DNA of 64,000 nucleotides from Mycolicibacterium phlei (GTDB lineage Bacteria; Actinomycetota; Actinomycetes; Mycobacteriales; Mycobacteriaceae), in contig NZ_CP014475.1 of NCBI RefSeq assembly GCF_001583415.1, positions 5,084,001-5,148,000 on the forward strand, read 5' to 3'. Shown one piece after another: positions 16,634-24,528 of this stretch. The notes below the pieces were generated by a model. It saw nothing but the letters and a program-made list of their open reading frames with translations. It was not told the origin of the DNA and did no database searches. A program made the position numbers and the translations under genes. Position 1 is the first letter of the stretch. Every line of letters begins with the position of its first letter.

Positions 16634-16673
16634 TAAGCGTCCCGCTTAGCATTTCGCTTACCGGCGGTAAGCG
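16634..16673. promoter_or_regulatory. Paired palindromic operators upstream of MHS transporter
   Basis: Four copies of TAAGCG/CGCTTA lie within 40 bases. TAAGCG-TCC-CGCTTA (16634-16648) is a perfect inverted repeat with a 3-base spacer, and CGCTTA-CCGGCGG-TAAGCG (16655-16673) is the inside-out pair. They sit 17-56 bases upstream of the transporter start, near the expected promoter, and are the likely sites for the cotranscribed TetR protein. Confidence 0.65.
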
Positions 16674-16787
16674 ACCCTAGAAACATAACGGGTCGTCGGC
16701 GACACCGGAACGGGTTGATCCGCGCGCTCACTCTGAAACGCCCTGGAAATCCCGGAGGCTCCTGACCTTGGAAACGAGGATGCAGGT

Positions 16788-17132
16788 ATGCCGAAGGAAC
16801 AGTCGCCCGGGAAGCCGACGACACGTCGATACAGTGCCGAGGAGAAGGCCGCCGCGGTGCGGATGGTCCGCACCTTGCGCGCGGAGCTGGGCACCGAGCA
16901 GGGCACAGTGCAGCGGGTCGCTCGCCAGCTCGGCTACGGAGTGGAATCGGTGCGCACCTGGGTCCGTCAGGTCGACATCGACGAAGGCCTGGCTCCTGGG
17001 GTGACGACCTCGGAGTCGAAGAAGGTGAAGGAACTCGAACAGGAGATCCGAGAACTCAAGCGTGCCAACGAGATTCTGAAGCGAGCGGCAAGTTTCTTCG
17101 GGGCGGAGCTCGACCGCCAACACAAGAAATAG
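16788..17132 (+). CDS. IS3-family transposase OrfA
   Basis: The 114-residue DNA-binding part of the transposase has a helix-turn-helix (residues 15-60, EEKAAAVRMVRTLRAELG through LGYGVESVRTWVRQVD) and a leucine-zipper-like coiled coil (VKELEQEIRELKRANEILKRAASFF). It ends at TAG 17130-17132. OrfB continues in the -1 frame, so the full transposase is made by ribosomal frameshifting. I could not pick out a convincing slippery heptamer. Confidence 0.92.
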   Translation: MPKEQSPGKPTTRRYSAEEKAAAVRMVRTLRAELGTEQGTVQRVARQLGYGVESVRTWVRQVDIDEGLAPGVTTSESKKVKELEQEIRELKRANEILKRAASFFGAELDRQHKK

Positions 17133-18049
17133 TCGATTTCATCGACGACAATCGCGGGGAGTTCGGGGTCGAGCCCATCTGCACGGTCCTGCGCAGCGCA
17201 GGCTTGCAGGTGGCCCTGAGCACCTACTACGACGCCAAAGCCCGGGTCCCATCGGCGCGGGCCCTGCGCGACGCCGTCCTCGGGCCGGCGTTGTGCCAGC
17301 TCTGGAAAGACAACTACTGCGTCTATGGGGCCCGCAAACTCTGGAAAACGGCTCGTCGCGATGGTCATGACGTCGGTCGCGATCAGGTGGCCCGGCTGAT
17401 GCGGGCCGCAGGCATTGAGGGGGTCCGGCGCGGCAAACGGGTGCGGACCACCAAAGCTGACCCAGCCGCGGCGCGGCACCCGGACTTGGTGCACCGCAAC
17501 TTCGCCGCGGCTGCCCCGAACCAGCTCTGGGTGACCGACCTGACATTCGTGCCGACCTGGGCCGGGGTGGCCTACGTGTGCTTCATCATTGACGCACACT
17601 CGCGGATGATCGTGGGGTGGCGGGTGGCTTCGCACATGCGGACCTCGATGGTTCTCGACGCGTTGGAGATGGCACGTTGGCCACGCGGAACTACATTGCA
17701 GGACTTGATATGTCACTCAGATGCCGGGTCGCAATTCACGTCCATTCGCTACGGCGAGCGGCTCGCTGAGATCGGCGCAGTCCCGTCAATTGGGACCGTT
17801 GGAGATAGTTTCGATAACGCTCTCGCGGAGACAGTCAACGGTTACTACAAAGCCGAGCTGATCTACGGGCCGGCTCGAAGCGGACCGTGGAAGACCGTCG
17901 AGGACGTAGAACTCGCCACCCTCAGTTGGGTCCACTGGCACAACACCAGCCGCCTGCACAGCTACCTCGGCGACATCCCACCCACGGAGTTCGAAGCCGC
18001 GTTCTACGATGCATACCGGACCGACCAACCCTTGATCGGAATCCAATAG
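17126..18049 (+). CDS. IS3-family transposase OrfB (DDE integrase domain, -1 frame)
   Basis: This is the catalytic half of the transposase, about 307 residues if read from the -1 frame at the end of orfA. The DDE triad is present: Asp in VTDLTFVPTW, Asp in HSDAGSQFTSIRYGERL and Glu in DNALAETVNGYYKAEL. The frame is open upstream of 17126 and has no good independent start near the overlap (the first candidate is TTG at 17204), which supports expression as an OrfA-OrfB fusion. The start given here is the frame crossover, not a start codon. Confidence 0.9.
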   Translation, partial: EIVDFIDDNRGEFGVEPICTVLRSAGLQVALSTYYDAKARVPSARALRDAVLGPALCQLWKDNYCVYGARKLWKTARRDGHDVGRDQVARLMRAAGIEGVRRGKRVRTTKADPAAARHPDLVHRNFAAAAPNQLWVTDLTFVPTWAGVAYVCFIIDAHSRMIVGWRVASHMRTSMVLDALEMARWPRGTTLQDLICHSDAGSQFTSIRYGERLAEIGAVPSIGTVGDSFDNALAETVNGYYKAELIYGPARSGPWKTVEDVELATLSWVHWHNTSRLHSYLGDIPPTEFEAAFYDAYRTDQPLIGIQ

Positions 18050-18077
18050 CCCGAGCCTCCGGGAAACCCAGGGCGCT

Positions 18078-18893
18078 TCACTCCACAGCGCGCAGCCGCT
18101 TGTTGGCCTCCCGGACCCGGGCGGCGGCGTCGCGGGTGTCCTGTTTGGCGGCGCTGTAGGCCTGCTCGGCCTCGGCCAGTGCGCGTTCGGCTTCCTCGAG
18201 CCGCCGCTGGGCGTCCTGGTGGCGCAACCGTGCGGCAGCCAGATCGGACTGTCGTTCGGTGAGGGTGTGGTCCGCCTCGGTTCGGGCGTGTTCGGCGGCG
18301 GCGAGCTCCTCGCGGGCCCGGCGGCGTTCCTCGACGGCCGCGCGGTCGTCCTCGGGCTCGGGTTCCGGTTCGGGCTCGGGCTTCTGGGCCGCGGTGCGGC
18401 GCTTGGCGCTGGGGCTGACGACGATCGCGGTGTCCCCGAATTCGCCGAAGCCCGACCATCGTTCGGCCTTGGTCAGCCGGCCGAGCCGGTTCGCGACGTC
18501 GGGGTCGGCGACGGCGGCCTGCAGGGTGGCGGTGACGTCGTCGCGCAGCGCAGCGGTCTCCGTGACGCCGGCCTCCTCGAACGCGGCCCTGGTATAGGCG
18601 TCGACGAGCCGTCGCTGTTCGGCGGTGAGCTCACGGATGCGGGCGCCGTCCATGGCGGCGTGTGCGTCGCGTAACCGCTCCCCGAGCTCACGCAGCCGCC
18701 GGGCCGTGTCCTCGTCGGCCAGCGCGAGCCGGTTCACCACCCAGGCGGCGGTGGTGGGTTTACGCGCCGACGAGATCCGTTTGGCCGCCTCGGTGTCGCC
18801 GCGTTTCTTCGCCGCCCGCGCGAGTTCGGTGCGCAGCGCGGTGAAGTCCTCGAGGCTCGCGGCGTAGAGCGCGTCGAGCGGATCGTCGGCCAT
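18078..18893 (-). CDS. Predicted coiled-coil protein of unknown function
   Basis: The 271-residue, mostly helical protein has an N-terminal region (residues 1-160, DPLDALYAASLEDFTALRTELARAAKKRGD...), a Glu-Pro repeat linker (PEPEPEPEPE) and a long Ala/Glu/Arg coiled coil to the end. No catalytic motif is seen. Its last codon GAG is followed by TGA supplied by the IS3 right end. The original TGA survives at 16728-16730 on the far side of the element, so the protein is unchanged by the insertion. Confidence 0.8.
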   Translation of the reverse strand: MADDPLDALYAASLEDFTALRTELARAAKKRGDTEAAKRISSARKPTTAAWVVNRLALADEDTARRLRELGERLRDAHAAMDGARIRELTAEQRRLVDAYTRAAFEEAGVTETAALRDDVTATLQAAVADPDVANRLGRLTKAERWSGFGEFGDTAIVVSPSAKRRTAAQKPEPEPEPEPEDDRAAVEERRRAREELAAAEHARTEADHTLTERQSDLAAARLRHQDAQRRLEEAERALAEAEQAYSAAKQDTRDAAARVREANKRLRAVE

Positions 18894-18915
18894 GTCTGCC
18901 TCTCTACCACCGCCC

Positions 18916-20124
18916 CTATGGCGCCTGGCCGTGTTCGCGCAGCCAGCGTTCGGTCAACTGGCGGTAGGCCTGCTCGCCGATGCTGCCGGGCCGGGCGTCG
19001 AACACGTGGTCGGCGAACGGGACCGCCACCAGGTCGACCTCGACGCCCGCGGCGCGGGCCTGCTCGACGAACCGGTAGGTGTCGGCGGGCGGGACCAGGT
19101 GGTCGTCCTCGGGCAGCAGGATCAGCGTGGGCGGGGCGGCGGGGCTGATGTGGGTGGCCGACGCGATGGCCGCGTAGCGGTCCGGGTACTGCTGCGGGGT
19201 GCCGCCGGTGTAGGTCGAGGCCATCGCGCGGCCCTGCGGTCCGGTGACCGGGTAGTCGTTGTCGAACATGCCCGCGGGGTTGACCGCCGGATAGAGCGCC
19301 GACACCGCGGAGACCGCCGGGATGTCGCCGCCACACGACGAGCGCAGCGTTCCGGTGGCCCGCTGGTAGGCGGCGTTGATCGCGAGGTTGCCGCCCGCCG
19401 AGTCACCCGTGATCGACAGCCGCCGCGGGTCGCCGCCGTAGCGGTGGGCCTCGCGGCCGATCCAGGCCAGCGCACAGCCGATCTGGCTCTGAACGACGTC
19501 CCAGCGGGGCTGCTCCGGGGTGGACAGGCTGTAGCCGACGGTGATGGTCAGCCACCCGCGGTCGGCGAACCAGCGCAGGTCGTCGCTGTGCGCCAGCCGG
19601 TGGCCTGCCACCCATCCGCCGCCGTGCACGAACACCAGCACCGGGGCCTGGGCCGCCGCGATGGGTGGGCGATAGATGCTCAGCTCCAACGGTTTTCCGT
19701 CGAACTCGGTGTAGACCACCTCGGCGTCGGGCGGCTCCTGCTGCGGGCGGGCCAGGCTGAACAGCGCGGCGACGTCGACGTCGGCCCCGGCGCGGCGCAC
19801 CGCGTCGGCCATGCGCACGGTGATCACCGACGCGCCGACGACGGTGAGCACCCCGGCCACCGCGACGACCACGGTGACCCGGCCCCGCCGGACGAGCCAC
19901 CCCGCGGCGGCCAGCACCGTGCCCGCCGCCGCGGCCACGACGACCCAGGCGATGTACCACGGGGCGAACGCGGTGGCCAGCCCGAGATACGGGATCCGCG
20001 GCGCGAACATGCCGACGACCGCGACCGCGGGCACCCCGACCAGCAGCACGGCCAACCCCGTCACGATGGGGGTGCAGGCGGCGCTGCCGCCGGACCGCAC
20101 GGTCAGACGCCCAGCGCCGACCAC
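18916..20124 (-). CDS. Membrane-anchored alpha/beta-hydrolase (HSL-type esterase)
   Basis: The 402-residue protein has three to four N-terminal membrane segments (residues 18-110) followed by a hormone-sensitive-lipase-like hydrolase domain. It shows the oxyanion motif HGGGW, the nucleophile motif GDSAGGN, an acidic residue in LPEDDHLVPP and the catalytic His in FADHVFD, so the triad looks complete. It probably cleaves short or medium acyl esters at the membrane. GTG at 20124 overlaps the rhomboid stop by 22 bases; GTG at 20100, just past that stop, is an equally possible start. It is cotranscribed with the rhomboid gene. Confidence 0.88.
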   Translation of the reverse strand: MVGAGRLTVRSGGSAACTPIVTGLAVLLVGVPAVAVVGMFAPRIPYLGLATAFAPWYIAWVVVAAAAGTVLAAAGWLVRRGRVTVVVAVAGVLTVVGASVITVRMADAVRRAGADVDVAALFSLARPQQEPPDAEVVYTEFDGKPLELSIYRPPIAAAQAPVLVFVHGGGWVAGHRLAHSDDLRWFADRGWLTITVGYSLSTPEQPRWDVVQSQIGCALAWIGREAHRYGGDPRRLSITGDSAGGNLAINAAYQRATGTLRSSCGGDIPAVSAVSALYPAVNPAGMFDNDYPVTGPQGRAMASTYTGGTPQQYPDRYAAIASATHISPAAPPTLILLPEDDHLVPPADTYRFVEQARAAGVEVDLVAVPFADHVFDARPGSIGEQAYRQLTERWLREHGQAP

Positions 20125-20966
20125 AGGGCTGCGGTGCGGTACCAGATCAGCACCGCGAAGAGCACCAGGGCGGCGACCGTCGCCGCGATCTGCACGACGT
20201 CGCGGGAGTTACGCGGGGCGTAGGTGTAGGCGGCGGCCACCGCCGCGCCGGTGAACAGCCCGCCGAGGTGGCCCTGCCAGCTGATGGCCTGACCGCTGAT
20301 CAGCGGGAAGACGAACGTGAACACCAGGTTGATGACGATGATCGCGGCCACCCACCGCACGTCCATGTTGAGCCGTTTGCCCACCACGAACGTCGCGCCG
20401 AACAGCCCGAAGATCGCCCCGGACGCGCCGGCGGTCGCGGCGTTCGGCGCCGACAACAGGTAGACGAGTACCGAGCCGCCCAGCGCGCTGAGCGCGTACA
20501 GGCCGACGAACCGCAACCGGCCCAGCGCCGCCTCCAGGGCTGGTCCGACGACGTAGAGCGCCCACATGTTGAACAGGATGTGGGTCAGGCCGTAGTGCAG
20601 GAACGCCGAGGTCAGCAGCCGGTAGAACTCGCCGTCGGCCACCGCGTAGGGCTGCAGCACGAACTCGCGGGTGAACCCGGGCAGCACCGCCTGCAGCAGG
20701 AAGACCAGCACGTTGACGGCGATCAGCGTGTAGGTGACCGTCGGCTTGGCCTGCGGCACCCCGCCGAACTGGGTGCGGGGCTGACGCACGCTGCGGGCGC
20801 CCTCGTTGACGCAGTCCACGCACTGGTGCCCGACGGCGGCGGCACGCATGCACTCGGGGCAGATGAAGCGGTTGCAGCGCGCACAACGCACATAGGTGAC
20901 GCGGTCGGGGTGGCGGTAACAGGTGGGCGTCACCGGCGGGGGCGGGCTGGGCCAGGGCTGTGTCAC
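20103..20966 (-). CDS. Rhomboid-family intramembrane serine protease with zinc-finger N-terminus
   Basis: The protein is about 287 residues. Residues 14-50 form a B-box-like zinc-binding region (CYRHPDRVTYVRCARC, CPECM, HQCVDC). A six-segment rhomboid core follows, with the catalytic Ser in GASGAIFGLFG and the catalytic His in QGHLGGLFTG; the HxxxN motif (HILFNMWAL) is also present. Rhomboids cut substrate membrane segments; no substrate is known for this type. I used the GTG at 20966, which gives the usual start just before the zinc finger. A longer upstream reading would add an unrelated N-terminus. Confidence 0.92.
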   Translation of the reverse strand: MTQPWPSPPPPVTPTCYRHPDRVTYVRCARCNRFICPECMRAAAVGHQCVDCVNEGARSVRQPRTQFGGVPQAKPTVTYTLIAVNVLVFLLQAVLPGFTREFVLQPYAVADGEFYRLLTSAFLHYGLTHILFNMWALYVVGPALEAALGRLRFVGLYALSALGGSVLVYLLSAPNAATAGASGAIFGLFGATFVVGKRLNMDVRWVAAIIVINLVFTFVFPLISGQAISWQGHLGGLFTGAAVAAAYTYAPRNSRDVVQIAATVAALVLFAVLIWYRTAALWSALGV

Positions 20967-21136
20967 GGCCACCACCTTAGATTCCGCGGTCCCGCCGGCG
21001 GCAGCGCGAATAACAATTCGGTCACGTCCGGTATCACGATCATTTAAGAGCCGCGCGGCAATTGTGAGGGAAATCAAGATCTCTGTCCGCCGGCTTAGCC
21101 GAATCGGCAGAAATTGCAACATAGATCACCCCGAAA

Positions 21137-21149
21137 TGGTGTAACACCA
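21137..21149. promoter_or_regulatory. Nested palindrome upstream of haem-binding protein gene
   Basis: The perfect 13-base palindrome TGGTGTAACACCA is enclosed by the further inverted pair GATCAC (21124) and GTGATC (21152). It lies in the 296-base gap between the rhomboid start and the haem-binding protein start. It is a plausible regulator site. It is not an IdeR box by the consensus I know. Confidence 0.4.
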
Positions 21150-21262
21150 GCGTGATCATGGTTTTTCGCATATGCGCGCCCGATTGAGCACTGATCGCTG
21201 TGGGTACTTTGGGTTACGGGTTCGGGGGACGTAAGCAACGAACCAAATCAAAGGAAATGACT

Positions 21263-21649
21263 ATGAATTCTCGTGGTATTGCCGTGCGTATCGCCGGTGT
21301 CTGTGCTGCCGGCCTGTTCGGCGGTCTGGTCACCGCAACCGCACCGTCGGCCGTGGCCGCTCCGGACTGCAGCGCCGCTGCGGTGTCGGGCACCGTCAGC
21401 TCGGTCACCGGGGAGGCACGCGCCTACCTGGACGCCCATCCGGGCGCCAACCAGGCGGTGACGGCCGCGTTCGGTCAGCCGCGGCCGCAGGCCGCCGCCA
21501 CCCTGCGCGGTTACTTCACCGGCAACCCGCAGGAGTACTACGCGCTGCGCGGCATCCTGGCACCGATCGGTGCGGTGCAGCAGAGCTGCAACATCACCGC
21601 GCTGCCGCCGGAGCTGGCGTCGGCCTATGCCGAGTTCATGGCCGGCTGA
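21263..21649 (+). CDS. Secreted haem-binding protein (Rv0203-like haemophore)
   Basis: The 128-residue exported protein has signal peptide residues 1-31 (ending SAVAA). Two mature cysteines (PDCSAAAVSG and QQSCNITAL) match the disulfide of the Rv0203 family, which binds haem outside the cell and hands it to MmpL-type membrane proteins. I chose ATG 21263, with AAAGGA eight bases upstream; an in-frame ATG lies two codons earlier. The last codons (GCC GGC TGA) are already part of the 27-base tandem repeat that follows. Confidence 0.87.
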   Translation: MNSRGIAVRIAGVCAAGLFGGLVTATAPSAVAAPDCSAAAVSGTVSSVTGEARAYLDAHPGANQAVTAAFGQPRPQAAATLRGYFTGNPQEYYALRGILAPIGAVQQSCNITALPPELASAYAEFMAG

Positions 21650-21823
21650 GCCGGCCAAATGGGCTGGGCCGGCTGAGCCGGCCAAATGGGCTGGGCCGGC
21701 TGAGCCGGCCAAATGGGCTGGGCCGGCTGAGCCGGCCAAATGGGCTGGGCCGGCTGAGCCGGCCAAATGGGCTGGGCCGGCTGAGCCGGCCAAACGGACT
21801 CGGCCGGCTGAGCCGGCTGAGCC
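21641..21823. repeat. 27-bp tandem repeat array with internal palindrome
   Basis: Five exact 27-base units (GCCGGCTGAGCCGGCCAAAT then GGGCTGG) run from 21641 to 21775. A sixth unit with base changes runs to 21802, and a partial unit follows. Each unit contains GCCGGCT-G-AGCCGGC, a 7-base inverted repeat able to form a hairpin. The first unit includes the stop codon of the haem-binding gene. Copy number probably varies between strains. Confidence 0.95.
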
Positions 21824-21908
21824 GGGACGATCCGCCGCCACGGTCCGCCGTGGCGGCGGTGTCCAGGCTTTTCGCCACCACCCCCGAAATCACTTAGACT
21901 ATCTTTCT

Positions 21909-22340
21909 ATGAGCCTGACGCGACCCGTGATCGTCGCCGCGGCGACGATCCTCGCCCTCGGCGGGGCGGGTGTCGCGCACGCCGAGCCGACCCCGGCGCC
22001 CGCGCCGCCGCCCGCACCCAAGACCTCGATCGACGCCGACGGCACGTACAAGGTCGGTGTGGACATCGTCCCCGGTGTGTACGCCTCGGCCGGGCCGATC
22101 GAGAACGGCGCCTGCTACTGGAAGCGCACCGGCGCGGACAACAAGATGCTGGACAACGCGCTGACCAAGAAGCCGCAGGTCGTCAAGATCGAAGCCACCG
22201 ACGCGTCGTTCACCACCAACGACTGCCAGCAGTGGCAGCTGACCAACCAGCCGCTGCCACCCCCGCCCGCCGCGGGTGACGTGCTGGGCCAGCTCGGCAC
22301 GTTCATCGGCAAGGGCATCCTGACCGGGCCGCCCCGCTAA
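21909..22340 (+). CDS. Small secreted protein of unknown function
   Basis: The 143-residue protein has a signal peptide (residues 1-25, ending GVAHA), a proline-rich linker (PTPAPAPPPAPK) and a domain starting DGTYKVGVDIVPGVYASAGP. It has two cysteines (GACYW and NDCQQW) likely to pair. The DGxYxVGxDIxPGxY phrase recurs in exported actinobacterial proteins of unknown role. It lies between the tandem repeat and nitrobindin, near the haemophore-like gene, but no haem ligand can be assigned. Confidence 0.83.
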   Translation: MSLTRPVIVAAATILALGGAGVAHAEPTPAPAPPPAPKTSIDADGTYKVGVDIVPGVYASAGPIENGACYWKRTGADNKMLDNALTKKPQVVKIEATDASFTTNDCQQWQLTNQPLPPPPAAGDVLGQLGTFIGKGILTGPPR

Positions 22341-22349
22341 TCTGGCCGC

Positions 22350-22838
22350 GTGGCCGACCTGCACCCCGATCTCACCGCGCTCGCGCCGCTGCTCGGCACC
22401 TGGGCCGGGCGGGGCTCCGGTGAGTACCCGACGATCACCCCGTTCGCCTACACCGAGCAGATCACCTTCGGGCACGTCGGCAAACCGTTCCTGACCTACC
22501 AGCAGCGCACCGCGGCCGCCGACGACGGCCGCCCCCTGCACGCCGAGGTCGGCTACCTGCGGGTGCCCGCGCCGGGCCGCGCCGAGTGGGTGCTGGCGCA
22601 TCCGACCGGCATCACCGAGATCGAGGAGGGCACGCTGACGGTCACCGAAGCCGGGCTGCGACTGGAGCTGACGTCGACGTCCGTGGGGCGCACCGCCTCT
22701 GCGAAAGACGTTGTGACACTGACCCGTTCGATCACCGTCAGCGGCGACGAGCTGACCTACACGGTGCAGATGGCGGCCGTCGGCCAGCCGCTGCAGCACC
22801 ACCTCGGCGCCACCCTGCACCGCACGGAGTCCCCGTGA
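22350..22838 (+). CDS. Nitrobindin-family haem protein (peroxynitrite isomerase)
   Basis: The 162-residue beta-barrel protein has the family signature LLGTWAGRGSGEYPTI near residue 15. The C-terminal PLQHHLGATLHR holds the likely proximal haem His. Nitrobindins bind ferric haem in a shallow pocket and convert peroxynitrite to nitrate, protecting against nitrosative stress. The start is GTG at 22350. Its TGA overlaps the GTG of the next gene (GTGA), so the two are translated together. Confidence 0.93.
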   Translation: MADLHPDLTALAPLLGTWAGRGSGEYPTITPFAYTEQITFGHVGKPFLTYQQRTAAADDGRPLHAEVGYLRVPAPGRAEWVLAHPTGITEIEEGTLTVTEAGLRLELTSTSVGRTASAKDVVTLTRSITVSGDELTYTVQMAAVGQPLQHHLGATLHRTESP

Positions 22839-24070
22839 CGCCGGGCGGCCGGATCGTCGTGCCCGACGACCTCGACGCGGTCACCACCGTCGGCGAGGAG
22901 GACCACTCCGGGATCGACCCGGCCGCCGTCGACCGGATCTGGCAGGCCGCCCGGCACTGGTACCGCGCCGGCATGCACCCGGCGATCCAGCTGTGCCTGC
23001 GCCACAACGGCCGGGTGGTGCTCAACCGCGCCATCGGGCACGCCTGGGGCAACGGACCGTCGGACCCGCCGGACGCCGAAAAGATACCTGTCACAACCGA
23101 AACCCCGTTCTGCACGTACTCGGCGGCCAAGGCGATCACATCGACGGTGGTGCACATGCTCGTCGAGCGCGGGGTGTTCTCGCTCGATGACCGGGTGTGC
23201 GAGTACCTGCCGACCTACACCAGCCACGGCAAGCACCGCACCACGATCCGGCATGTGATGACCCACAGCGCGGGTATCCCGATCCACACCGGTCCGCGGC
23301 CGGATCTGAGCAGGATGGACGACAGCGAGTACACCCGTGAACAACTCGGGAAGCTCAAACCGCTGTACCGGCCCGGGTTGGTGCACATCTACCACGGGCT
23401 GACGTGGGGGCCGCTGATCCGCGAGATCGTCGGCGCCGCCGCCGGCCGCAACATCCGCGACATCCTGGCCACCGAGATCCTCGAACCGCTCGGCTTCCGG
23501 TGGACGAATTACGGCGTTGCGCCGCAGGATGTTCCGCTGGTCGCGCCCAGCCACGCGACGGGCCGGGAGCTGCCGCAGCCGGCGCGGACGATCTTCCAGC
23601 TGGCGGTGGGCGGGTCGCTGTACAAGATCATCCCGTTCACCAACAGCCCGCAGTACCTGACCAGCGTGCTGCCGTCGTCGAACACGGTGTCCACGGCGTT
23701 CGAGCTGTCCCGGTTCGCCGAACTGCTGCGCCGCGGAGGTGAACTCGACGGGGTGCGGATCATAAGACCGGAGACGCTGGCGGCCGCGACGGCCCAGGCC
23801 CGGCGGCTGCGCCCCGACGTGGCGGTCGGGCTGGCGCCGCTGCGCTGGGGCACCGGATACATGCTGGGCTCCAAGCGGTTCGGGCCGTTCGGGCGCAACG
23901 CTCCCGCCGCGTTCGGGCACACCGGGCTGACCAACATCGCGGTGTGGGCGGACCCGCAGCGGCGGCTGGCGGCCGGGCTGATCAGCAGCGGTAAACCCGG
24001 CCCGCACCGGGAGGCCGACCGCTACACCGCGCTGCTGGACCGCATCGCGGCCGAGATCCCGGTCGCCTAG
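22835..24070 (+). CDS. Serine beta-lactamase-like esterase (class C/EstB fold)
   Basis: The protein has 411 residues. The nucleophile motif SxxK is SAAK (in CTYSAAKAITSTVVHMLVE), the second motif YxG is in HIYHGLTWG, and HTG is the third motif (AFGHTGLTNIAVW). The family hydrolyses esters and occasionally beta-lactams; mycobacterial relatives act as lipases/esterases. It has no signal peptide. The GTG at 22835 overlaps the nitrobindin stop. It is convergent with, and overlaps by four bases, the F420 enzyme gene. Confidence 0.88.
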   Translation: MTPGGRIVVPDDLDAVTTVGEEDHSGIDPAAVDRIWQAARHWYRAGMHPAIQLCLRHNGRVVLNRAIGHAWGNGPSDPPDAEKIPVTTETPFCTYSAAKAITSTVVHMLVERGVFSLDDRVCEYLPTYTSHGKHRTTIRHVMTHSAGIPIHTGPRPDLSRMDDSEYTREQLGKLKPLYRPGLVHIYHGLTWGPLIREIVGAAAGRNIRDILATEILEPLGFRWTNYGVAPQDVPLVAPSHATGRELPQPARTIFQLAVGGSLYKIIPFTNSPQYLTSVLPSSNTVSTAFELSRFAELLRRGGELDGVRIIRPETLAAATAQARRLRPDVAVGLAPLRWGTGYMLGSKRFGPFGRNAPAAFGHTGLTNIAVWADPQRRLAAGLISSGKPGPHREADRYTALLDRIAAEIPVA

Positions 24071-24492
24071 CGCAGCTTCTCGCCGTAGACCCGCTGCACC
24101 GTCATCGTCATCAGCACCCGCCGGTCGGACACCATGACGGTGCGGTACTCCTGCCAGTCCGGGTGCTCGCCCGCGGCGCGGCGGTAGTAGTCGACGAGGG
24201 CCTCGACCTCCGGGCCGAACGGGTCGGTACCCGGGCCGGTCAGCGTCACCGGCCCCTCCGCGGTGGCCCACGCCCAGCCGTCGGCGCTGGTGACCTCCAG
24301 CGCGGCGCGCGGGTCGCGGCGCAGGTTGGCGGTCTTGGCGCGGCCCTCGGTCATCGACACCAGGATCTGGCCGGCGTCGCGGTCGTAGTACGGGGTGACC
24401 GGCGACAGCTGCGGCATCCCGTTGGCCTTGATGGTGGCGAGCACACCGAGGCGGGCCTCGGCGAGCAGCGCGTGCGGATCGAATGAGCTCAT
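24067..24492 (-). CDS. PPOX-class F420-dependent oxidoreductase (Rv1155-like)
   Basis: The 141-residue split-barrel enzyme reads RLGVLATIKANGMPQLSPVTPYYDRDAGQILVSMTEGRAKTANLRRDPRAALEV, which closely follows the F420-binding Rv1155 group. It should bind deazaflavin F420 and reduce a small unknown substrate. It stands 36 bases downstream of, and in the opposite sense to, no other F420 gene, so it is probably transcribed alone. Confidence 0.87.
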   Translation of the reverse strand: MSSFDPHALLAEARLGVLATIKANGMPQLSPVTPYYDRDAGQILVSMTEGRAKTANLRRDPRAALEVTSADGWAWATAEGPVTLTGPGTDPFGPEVEALVDYYRRAAGEHPDWQEYRTVMVSDRRVLMTMTVQRVYGEKLR

Positions 24493-24528
24493 ATGCTGCC
24501 CAACCGCCGGCGCCGGTCGTGCATTCCG

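Larger units (their letters stand above)
16734..18080 (+). mobile_element. Complete IS3-family insertion sequence
   Basis: The element is 1347 bases long and begins TG and ends CA. Terminal inverted repeats cover 28 bases (left TGAAACGCCCTGG..., right the complement of TGAAGCGCCCTGG...) with 24 of 28 matching. It is flanked by a 3-base direct repeat CTC (16731-16733 and 18081-18083), the usual IS3 target duplication. It carries overlapping orfA and orfB. From memory the transposase resembles the IS6110 type. Both ends and reading frames look intact, so it may be active. Confidence 0.93.

Noticed and set aside
17204..18049. Independent start of IS3 orfB
   Set aside because: The first start is TTG within conserved sequence; the frame is open further upstream and overlaps orfA, as expected for frameshifted OrfAB.
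21100..21262. IdeR iron box upstream of the haem-binding gene
   Set aside because: The palindrome there (TGGTGTAACACCA) does not match the IdeR consensus I know.
21641..21823. CRISPR array
   Set aside because: The units follow one another directly with no unique spacers and no cas genes are present; it is a simple tandem repeat.
21570..22340. Protein with AEPAKWAGP repeats read through the tandem array
   Set aside because: The frame conflicts with the clear haem-binding gene and with the signal-peptide start at 21909; the repeat simply lacks stops in this frame.
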